Below are positions 1 through 5,049 of a stretch of 5,049 nucleotides of DNA, piece after piece. The number at the start of each line of letters is the position of its first letter. Position 1 is the first letter of the stretch. The stretch lies in the NCBI GenBank assembly GCA_046719185.1, contig JBDNDK010000170.1, forward strand, positions 1-5,049, given 5' to 3'. The notes beneath the pieces are model-generated. The model worked only from the letters and a program-made list of their open reading frames with translations. It was not told the origin of the DNA and searched no databases. Source of the DNA: JBDNDK01 sp046719185 (GTDB taxonomy: Bacteria > Armatimonadota > UBA5829). Both the position numbers and the translations under genes were made by a program.

Positions 1-1
1 A

Positions 2-970
2 TTGAATGATTTTGATTATCCATTACTTTTAGAGTCTATACCCGTACCAAGACCTTGGGGAGGTGGAAGACTTGATAAATTATTCAAAAGACCAATAAAA
101 GAAAAAACAGCACAACCAATTGGAGAATGGTGGGATGTATCCACTTTTCCAACAGACCCCGGAAATCCTGATTTGGTGACAGTAAATAGAATTGAAAATG
201 GTCCATATAAAAGTATTCCATTAGACCAAGTTACAGACATTCCTGTTGTTATAAAAATATTAGATGCAAATGAAAAATTGTCTGTGCAAAATCATCCTGT
301 TACAAAAGATGTGCGTAAAGATGAAATGTGGTATGTGATGTATGCAGATCCTGATGCATATCTCTATTGTGGACTAAAAGATGGAGTAGATGTAAAAGAA
401 TTTTGTGAACTGGTGCAGTCTGATAGTCCAGATGAAGAAAAAGTGTTATCACTGCTTAATAAGTATGATAATTTAAAACCGGGCATGCATTTTAATGTGC
501 CAAGTGGAACAATACATGCTGTTGGTCCAGGAGTTGTTGCTTTTGAAGTGAGTGAAAAAAATCAGGTTACATATAGACTTTATGACTATAACAGAGGAAG
601 AGCCTTACATCTGGAAGAAGGCTGTATTGCAGCTACTGCAACAAGACCTCCAATGCCTGTTTTGAATCATGGTTTGCTTGTTGAGGAAGCAGACAATATG
701 ATTACCTTAACGGAATTTCCAACTTTCACTGTTGCAAAAGCTGTTGGTAACAGAATAGGTATTGGTAAAGCAAAAAATAGACATATAATAACCGCTATAA
801 ATGGTGATGTAAAAATTGAAGGTCTTGGACCACAGTGGGTATTTAATTTGAAACATTCTTATTCTTGTATCATACCTGCAAATTCACAACCATATAATAT
901 TGATACACAAGGAAGCAAAGAAGTTTTAATTACAGCAGTAATGGATACTCCAAAACCAAAAATTAAATAG
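2..970 (+). CDS. manA: Class I mannose-6-phosphate isomerase (5' end at window edge)
   Basis: Zinc-dependent enzyme interconverting mannose 6-phosphate and fructose 6-phosphate in the cytoplasm, linking mannose use or GDP-mannose supply to glycolysis. Counting from the TTG at position 2, the protein shows PRPWGGGRL (16-24), IGEWWDVS (40-47), the zinc motif SVQNHP (94-99; Q96 and H98), E108 in KDEMWY, and PSGTIHAVGPG with H172. These match the family's Gln/His/Glu/His metal ligands. YRLYDYNRGR (191-200) supplies the conserved arginines, and residues from about 240 form the C-terminal cupin-like part. About 322 residues is the usual length of the short bacterial form, so little if anything is missing. 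The TTG is only the first possible start visible; the true start and its ribosome binding site may lie left of the window. The usual Asp after the HP of the zinc motif is Val here. The family call is firm; preference for mannose 6-phosphate over related sugars is inferred. Confidence 0.9.
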   Translation: MNDFDYPLLLESIPVPRPWGGGRLDKLFKRPIKEKTAQPIGEWWDVSTFPTDPGNPDLVTVNRIENGPYKSIPLDQVTDIPVVIKILDANEKLSVQNHPVTKDVRKDEMWYVMYADPDAYLYCGLKDGVDVKEFCELVQSDSPDEEKVLSLLNKYDNLKPGMHFNVPSGTIHAVGPGVVAFEVSEKNQVTYRLYDYNRGRALHLEEGCIAATATRPPMPVLNHGLLVEEADNMITLTEFPTFTVAKAVGNRIGIGKAKNRHIITAINGDVKIEGLGPQWVFNLKHSYSCIIPANSQPYNIDTQGSKEVLITAVMDTPKPKIK

Positions 971-984
971 ATCTTATTTATTTT

Positions 985-1014
985 AATGTTGTGGGAAAAA
1001 TTTCCCGCAACATT
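985..1014. terminator. Inverted repeat between converging genes, probable terminator
   Basis: Two 14-base arms (985-998 and 1001-1014) pair along their whole length except for one U-G wobble; the centre is gggaaa-aa-tttccc, so the innermost A-T pairs probably open to form the loop. It starts 14 bases after the isomerase stop and lies 17 bases beyond the stop of the opposing gene. Reading rightward, the following sequence is T-rich with a run of five T at 1025-1029, but the run is not directly at the stem. Reading leftward the flank is A-rich, so a classic U-tract is missing for the minus-strand gene. It most likely ends transcription of the isomerase and may also block the opposing transcript. 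Confidence 0.7.
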
Positions 1015-1031
1015 GTTCATTTAATTTTTGT

Positions 1032-2036
1032 TTATTTGATGCAAGTTCCAAATGTAAATGAGTATATATTGCAGATTCCGGTTTTGACATCTAGTTTCAA
1101 TTCATGAGATGAAAAATTATCGTTTTTTATCAGTCTGTATAATCTTGGTATGCTGACTTTCAAAACACTTTCTTGATTTTCATTAAAAACAATATCTGCT
1201 CCAGCAAACTCTTTTGGAATAGGTTTTCCATCTTGAGTGATAATTATTTCATTTGTATGGTTTTCTTCACAGCCAAAAACTCCATAGACTTCTTTAGCAG
1301 AATATATAAATACTAAATAATTATCCAAATGACAATCTGGAATATTAAATATAAATTCATCAGTTTGAATCCAGCATCCATTTAATATTAAAACACCATC
1401 AACTCTTTTGCCTGAGTCTATATAAATACCATTCTCACCTTCATCAAACTCTTCATCATTTCCAAATACTCCTTGCCTTGAGCTGGTAAAAATTTCTCTT
1501 GTTGGAATATAACACTCAGCACCATATCTATCTTCAGGTTTATTTATATATGTCATCTCAGGAAGTTCATCATCAGGATTCATTGTTAGAAGCAGTTTTC
1601 TTATTGCATTTTCTGTTTCTTCATAATTGCCTTCTCCAATTTTGTCATAGACAATCTTGCCATTAGGATCTATTAAAATTGTTCTTGGCCAATATCTATT
1701 TGCAAAGCTTTTCCAATTTTTATATTCATTGTCTAAAAGAACTGGAAAGCTAATATCAAACTCATTTAATGCTTTCTTCACATATTCTTTGTTTTTACCA
1801 AATGAGAATTCTGGAGAATGTATTCCTATAGTTAATAGATTATGATTTCTATATTTTCTGCTCCATTCAATAGTATATGGAATGCTTCTGATGCAGTTTA
1901 TACAGGTGTAGTCCCAAAATTTTATGAGCACAGCCATTTCTTCAACATTTTTAAGGAATATTGGAACACTATTTATCCATTGGTCTTTCTCACTCTGAAG
2001 CTCAGGCACTCTTGTTCCAACTAAGCTAAATCTCAT
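1032..2036 (-). CDS. Thioredoxin-fold protein with DipZ-like C-terminal domain
   Basis: A 334-residue redoxin/TlpA-like protein, probably a thiol-disulfide or peroxide-related reductase; its partner is unknown. The thioredoxin domain covers about 1-150. The active site lies in FWDYTCINCIR (40-50) with redox cysteines C45 and C48. IGIHSPEFSF (70-79) follows, then the strand LLDNEYKNW (100-108) and the cis-proline site YWPRTILID (115-123, P117). Residues from about 165 form a second, beta-rich domain ending SFTFG. Its AKEVYGVFG and IYSFTFG segments resemble, from memory, the carbohydrate-binding-module-like end of mycobacterial DipZ. Unlike DipZ there is no CcdA-like membrane part, and no signal peptide or transmembrane segment is seen, so a cytoplasmic location is inferred. 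Four or more further cysteines lie in the second domain. ATG is preceded by AGAGG (2046-2050) at nine bases, which supports this start. It is transcribed away from the oxidoreductase gene. Confidence 0.8.
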   Translation of the reverse strand: MRFSLVGTRVPELQSEKDQWINSVPIFLKNVEEMAVLIKFWDYTCINCIRSIPYTIEWSRKYRNHNLLTIGIHSPEFSFGKNKEYVKKALNEFDISFPVLLDNEYKNWKSFANRYWPRTILIDPNGKIVYDKIGEGNYEETENAIRKLLLTMNPDDELPEMTYINKPEDRYGAECYIPTREIFTSSRQGVFGNDEEFDEGENGIYIDSGKRVDGVLILNGCWIQTDEFIFNIPDCHLDNYLVFIYSAKEVYGVFGCEENHTNEIIITQDGKPIPKEFAGADIVFNENQESVLKVSIPRLYRLIKNDNFSSHELKLDVKTGICNIYSFTFGTCIK

Positions 2037-2120
2037 TTAAAGCAACCTCTATGTTTAATATAATTTCTTATATATAATAAATTATCCAGTTATCTAAATT
2101 CTTACTTCCAGCAACTAATA

Positions 2121-2129
2121 TGTTATACT
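2121..2129 (+). promoter_or_regulatory. Extended -10 promoter of the oxidoreductase gene
   Basis: The bases TGTTATACT fit the extended -10 pattern TGnTATAAT with one mismatch. No good -35 is visible; TTACTT at 2102-2107 with a 16-base spacer shares only the first two bases of the consensus, as is common for extended -10 promoters. Transcription would begin near 2136, which places the RNA start after the ATG at 2120 and about 25 bases before the ATG at 2162. Confidence 0.5.
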
Positions 2130-2149
2130 TATGTAGAAATATAAATGAT

Positions 2150-2153
2150 AGGA
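2150..2153 (+). promoter_or_regulatory. Ribosome binding site that decides the oxidoreductase start
   Basis: AGGA lies eight bases before the ATG at 2162. The other in-frame ATG, at 2120, has no purine-rich sequence in front of it and overlaps the -10 box. The start at 2162 is therefore preferred, which removes 14 residues from the longest open frame. Confidence 0.75.
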
Positions 2154-2161
2154 TAGACAAA

Positions 2162-4783
2162 ATGATTGATATTAAAACACATAGTCCATTTAGAATATCG
2201 GACATTAATGAACTAAAAGAAACAGCTAGTCAGCTTGGTATAGAAATTCCAATAGATGAAGATATTTCTGTTCTTTCTTCACCTTTTACTATTATGGGGA
2301 AAAAAATTCCTAACTTAATGGTTGTTCAGCCAATGGAAGGGAATGATGCTTCAAATGACGGCACACCTGAGCCACTTGTTTACAGAAGATATAAAAGATT
2401 TGGTGCTGGCGGAGCGGGCATGATTTGGTTTGAGGCATGTGCTGTTCATAAAGAAGGCAGAGCAAACCCAAGACAATTGATGCTGACAAAAGACAATTTG
2501 AAAGAATTTTCAAATCTTGTTGATGAAACAAGAAAATCAGCAAGAGAATCTATGGGAAGTGATCATAATCCATTTTTAGTTCTTCAGCTCACTCATTCTG
2601 GAAGATATAGCAGACCATATGATCTGCCAAAACCAATTATAGCTTTTCATGACCCTTTGCTTGATAAGGATAAAGGATTAGATGACAACTATCCATTAAT
2701 CACAGATTCAGAATTAGATGATTTGATTGAAAACTTTGTTGTTGCTGCAAAGCTTGCATTTGAAGCCGGTTTTGATGCTGTTGATGTGAAAAGCTGCCAT
2801 AGATATTTATTGAATGAACTGCTTGCAGGACACACCAGAGAAGGCAAATACGGTGGAAGCTATGAAAACAGAACAAGATTTATAAAAGACACTATTTCTG
2901 CAATCTACAGAGAATGTGGAAATGATAAAATTATCACTTCAAGATTAGGCATATTTGATTCACATCCATATCCTTATGGTTGGGGAATGGATATAGATAA
3001 TCCTATGGAATCTAACCTTGAAGAACCTATAAGACTTGTTCAAGAGCTTAAAGAAATGGGGCTGCCAATTATCAATATCACTATGGGCAACCCATATTTT
3101 CAACCTCATATAAACAGACCTTATGATAGGCCAATTGTTGGTATGACAAAACCAGATGAACATCCGTTATATGGCGTTGCAAGACTTACAGGTCTAACCG
3201 CTAAACTTCAAAAAGCTGTGCCAGATATGCCTTTTATTGGAAGCGGTTTTAGCTGGCTGAGAAATCTTTGGCCCTATGTAGCTTCTGCAAGTATTAAAAA
3301 CTCTGATATGATGATGGTTGGTTTAGGAAGACAATCTCTTGCATATCCATTTTTTGCAAAAGAAATTATTGAAACAGGAAAGCTTGATAGAAGTCACACT
3401 TGCATCACTTGTTCATCGTGCACTCAAATAATGAGGGATGGCGGAAAGAGCGGTTGTGTTCCTTTTGATTCTGAGATATATGGTCCTATTTATAGAGAAG
3501 GCAGATTAAATAGCATTGAAACTATCAAACAGCTTGCAGAAAGATGCAGAGACTGCTTCAATCCTACATGTGTTGAAGGCTGTCCTGCACATGTTAATAT
3601 TCCTGCATTTTTAAGAGCTGCTGCTGAGGGAGATATTCACAGAGCTTATAATGTTCTTAGAGAAAAAAATGCACTCCCGGAGCTTTGCGGCAGAGTTTGC
3701 CCATCTGATGTGCAGTGTGAGGCAAAATGTGTAGAGAAAATATTCTCAGATAATCCTGTTTCAATAAAAGAGATTCAAAAGTTTGTATCCAAAACAGCAA
3801 GACAAAAAGGCTGGGCACAGGAAGTGCCTGATGTAAAGCCAACAGGCAAGAAAGTAGCTATTATTGGTGCTGGTCCTGCTGGTCTTGCTTGTGCTTCAAA
3901 ACTGCTTGCCTGTGGACATAATGTTGATATATATGATTTGAAATCAGATTTGGGAGGCACTGCTGCTAGTGCTATTCCATCAAAAAGACTTCAATTATCT
4001 GATTTTGCTGCTGAGGCTAAAGCTGTGTTTGAAAATTATGGTGAAAGATTTAATTTCATTGGCGGCAAAGGACTAACAAAAGAAACTCCACTGGATTATT
4101 ATATTAACAAATACGATGCTGTATTTTTAGGCATGGGTCTTGGTGGATATACATCACTAACAGATAGAAAACCTGCTGGTGTGGAAGAGGCTGTTAGTTT
4201 CTTAACTAGAGCAAAGTCTGAGGGTGCAGTTGTGCCAAATAAAGTGGCAGTTCTTGGTGGAGGAAACACTGCAATGGATGCTGCAACCACAGCTAAGGCA
4301 TTAGGAGCAAGAGATGTTTATATTGTATATAGAAGATCACTTTCAGAAATGCCGGCTTGGCCACAAGATATAAAAGAAGCTATGGATATGGGTGTTCATT
4401 TCCTGCTTCTAACTGCACCGCTTGGATATGTGGAAGATGAATGTGGAAACTTAGCTGGTGTTCAAATTGCTAGAACTCTGCTTGGTGAGCCTGATGCATC
4501 CGGCAGAAGAAGACCTGAGATTATACCTGATACTGATAGTATCTTAGAAGTCGAAATGGCAATAGAGGCTCTTGGTCAAGGTATTCCCAAAGATTTTAGC
4601 GATTATGTGCAAGGAGTGGAGCTAACTCCAAACCATCTTGTAAAAGTTGATATGCTTGGAAGAACATCCAGAGAAAAAGTGTTTGCTGGTGGTGATATTG
4701 TAAATGGAGGAACAACTGCTGTGCAGGCAATATCTGAAGGTATGATTGCTGCTGAAGCAATTGATGAAGCTATAAGAGGTTAA
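2162..4783 (+). CDS. OYE-type FMN barrel fused to GltD/DPD-type FeS-FAD-NAD(P)H module
   Basis: An 873-residue cytoplasmic flavoprotein that probably moves electrons from NAD(P)H through FAD and iron-sulfur clusters to FMN, to reduce an unknown, perhaps unsaturated, substrate. Residues 38-410 are an Old Yellow Enzyme barrel: QPMEG (56-60), QLTHSGR (142-148), the active-site segment K210-x-x-H213-x-Y215, YGGSYENRTRF (230-240) and GLGRQSLAYP (387-396). C414, C417, C420 and C432 form a 4Fe-4S motif like that of TMADH and FadH. Residues 458-550 are a GltD/DPD-type domain with C462, C465, C470, C474, C509, C513, C519 and C523 plus Q539. FAD binds at GAGPAG (569-574). The NAD(P)H site is GGGNTAMD (699-706) with YRR (723-725), which favours NADPH. 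The closing FAD motif is FAGGDIVNGGTTAVQA (841-856). FadH instead has a different C-terminal half, and DPD has the reverse domain order. The neighbouring prenyl synthase is translationally coupled. Domain calls are firm; substrate and direction are open. Confidence 0.88.
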   Translation: MIDIKTHSPFRISDINELKETASQLGIEIPIDEDISVLSSPFTIMGKKIPNLMVVQPMEGNDASNDGTPEPLVYRRYKRFGAGGAGMIWFEACAVHKEGRANPRQLMLTKDNLKEFSNLVDETRKSARESMGSDHNPFLVLQLTHSGRYSRPYDLPKPIIAFHDPLLDKDKGLDDNYPLITDSELDDLIENFVVAAKLAFEAGFDAVDVKSCHRYLLNELLAGHTREGKYGGSYENRTRFIKDTISAIYRECGNDKIITSRLGIFDSHPYPYGWGMDIDNPMESNLEEPIRLVQELKEMGLPIINITMGNPYFQPHINRPYDRPIVGMTKPDEHPLYGVARLTGLTAKLQKAVPDMPFIGSGFSWLRNLWPYVASASIKNSDMMMVGLGRQSLAYPFFAKEIIETGKLDRSHTCITCSSCTQIMRDGGKSGCVPFDSEIYGPIYREGRLNSIETIKQLAERCRDCFNPTCVEGCPAHVNIPAFLRAAAEGDIHRAYNVLREKNALPELCGRVCPSDVQCEAKCVEKIFSDNPVSIKEIQKFVSKTARQKGWAQEVPDVKPTGKKVAIIGAGPAGLACASKLLACGHNVDIYDLKSDLGGTAASAIPSKRLQLSDFAAEAKAVFENYGERFNFIGGKGLTKETPLDYYINKYDAVFLGMGLGGYTSLTDRKPAGVEEAVSFLTRAKSEGAVVPNKVAVLGGGNTAMDAATTAKALGARDVYIVYRRSLSEMPAWPQDIKEAMDMGVHFLLLTAPLGYVEDECGNLAGVQIARTLLGEPDASGRRRPEIIPDTDSILEVEMAIEALGQGIPKDFSDYVQGVELTPNHLVKVDMLGRTSREKVFAGGDIVNGGTTAVQAISEGMIAAEAIDEAIRG
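4775..4779 (+). promoter_or_regulatory. Ribosome binding site inside the preceding gene
   Basis: AGAGG in the last codons of the oxidoreductase gene lies six bases before the TTG at 4786. It supports this rare start codon. The frame is closed upstream by a TGA at 4765-4767, and TTG is the only usual start codon (ATG, GTG or TTG) between that stop and the conserved part of the protein. Confidence 0.7.
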
Positions 4784-4785
4784 AA

Positions 4786-5049
4786 TTGAAAGTTAATTTT
4801 ATTCATGAACTTGCCGTATGTGAAAAGCAAGTAAATGATTATATAAGCGACTCAAGATTCATAGATGCAATTAAGCCTGCGGATCTTGCCGAAGCTGTGT
4901 TTGCATATATAAACAGAGCAGGTAAAAGGCTTAGACCAGCTGTAATGATGTGGAGCTGTGGAGCTTGCGGAGGAAATCCTGAAAAAGTGCTACCTGCAGC
5001 AGTGGCAGTTGAAATATTTCATACTTGGACACTAGTGCATGATGATTTG
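4786..5049 (+). CDS. Polyprenyl diphosphate synthase, N-terminal part (cut by window end)
   Basis: Only the first 88 codons are in the window; the family is usually around 300 residues. The enzyme makes isoprenoid diphosphates (farnesyl, geranylgeranyl or longer) by adding isopentenyl diphosphate, feeding undecaprenyl carriers, quinone tails or other terpenoids. Visible family marks are GKRLRP (46-51), which binds isopentenyl diphosphate, and EIFHTWTLVHDDL (76-88), whose D86 and D87 begin the first Asp-rich motif DDxxD. The fifth residue before that motif is W81; in E. coli IspA, from memory, it is an aromatic residue, and a bulky residue here usually limits chain length. A short product such as farnesyl or geranylgeranyl diphosphate is therefore inferred. 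TTG is the start, two bases after the oxidoreductase stop, with AGAGG in front, so the two genes form one operon with likely translational coupling. The family is certain; the product is not. Confidence 0.88.
   Translation, partial: MKVNFIHELAVCEKQVNDYISDSRFIDAIKPADLAEAVFAYINRAGKRLRPAVMMWSCGACGGNPEKVLPAAVAVEIFHTWTLVHDDL

Larger units (their letters stand above)
2037..2161. promoter_or_regulatory. Divergent intergenic promoter region
   Basis: This 125-base, strongly AT-rich stretch separates the start codons of the thioredoxin-like gene (leftward) and the oxidoreductase gene (rightward), so it must hold the promoters of both. On the plus strand there is a good extended -10 (see separate entry). 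On the minus strand the best -10 candidate I can see is GATAAT at 2081-2086, without a convincing -35 at normal distance, so that promoter is not placed with confidence. I see no clear operator palindrome or riboswitch. Confidence 0.6.

Noticed and set aside
1657..2024. Two plus-strand open frames inside the thioredoxin-like gene
   Set aside because: They are antisense to a well-conserved domain including the CxxC and cis-proline sites, with no convincing ribosome binding site or known motif.
2120..2161. N-terminal extension of the oxidoreductase from the ATG at 2120
   Set aside because: There is no ribosome binding site before it, it overlaps a good extended -10 box, and the added 14 residues look like translated intergenic DNA.
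2037..2161. Riboswitch, operator palindrome or small RNA in the divergent region
   Set aside because: The stretch is short and AT-rich with no strong stem or repeat; what is visible is explained by promoters and ribosome binding sites.
4099..4290. Open frames on the opposite strand of the oxidoreductase gene (also around 2310-2543, 2960-3163, 3657-3960)
   Set aside because: They lie wholly inside a gene with strong domain conservation in another frame, and their translations show no recognisable domain.
2162..4783. Calling the large protein FadH (2,4-dienoyl-CoA reductase), glutamate synthase small subunit or dihydropyrimidine dehydrogenase
   Set aside because: Each name fits only part. The C-terminal half has the eight-cysteine GltD/DPD domain absent from FadH; the OYE barrel is absent from GltD; the domain order is reversed, the barrel differs, and no C-terminal ferredoxin domain is present compared with DPD.
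1..5049. CRISPR array, insertion sequence, tRNA or phage genes
   Set aside because: I saw no regularly spaced repeats, terminal inverted repeats, transposase motifs or tRNA-like cloverleaf sequence; the window is nearly filled by metabolic genes.

Overview
This is an AT-rich bacterial window. Almost every arginine codon is AGA, the intergenic DNA is very AT-rich, and genes are preceded by ordinary AGGA/AGAGG-type Shine-Dalgarno sequences. The gene set suggests an anaerobe: a large flavin and iron-sulfur oxidoreductase with twelve cluster-type cysteines, a cytoplasmic-looking thioredoxin-fold protein, and a non-Firmicutes-looking class I mannose-6-phosphate isomerase. No rRNA, tRNA or other taxonomic marker is present, so I do not assign a phylum.

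Layout. (1) Positions 2-970, plus strand: class I mannose-6-phosphate isomerase, with its true start at or just beyond the left edge. (2) Positions 985-1014: a strong inverted repeat between two converging genes, probably a terminator. (3) Positions 1032-2036, minus strand: a thioredoxin-like protein with a WxYTCINCxR active site and a C-terminal beta-rich domain, resembling the soluble C-terminal half of DipZ without the membrane part. (4) Positions 2037-2161: a short divergent promoter region with a clear extended -10 for the plus-strand gene. (5) Positions 2162-4783, plus strand: an 873-residue multidomain oxidoreductase. An Old Yellow Enzyme/TMADH-type FMN barrel with its own 4Fe-4S motif is joined to a GltD/dihydropyrimidine dehydrogenase-type module (two 4Fe-4S clusters, FAD, NAD(P)H). 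(6) From 4786 to the right edge: the first 88 codons of a polyprenyl diphosphate synthase, starting at TTG two bases after the previous stop.

How the genes work together. The oxidoreductase and the prenyl synthase are tightly coupled and almost certainly share a transcript. The divergent thioredoxin-like gene shares the upstream region but is separately transcribed, and the isomerase is a separate unit ending at the shared terminator region.

The point of most interest is the fusion enzyme. It has the same kinds of parts as dihydropyrimidine dehydrogenase (NADPH-FAD module, iron-sulfur relay, FMN barrel) but in the opposite order and with a different barrel family. It also carries an unusual Lys-x-x-His-x-Tyr active-site segment and sits next to an isoprenoid gene. 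Its substrate cannot be read from the sequence.
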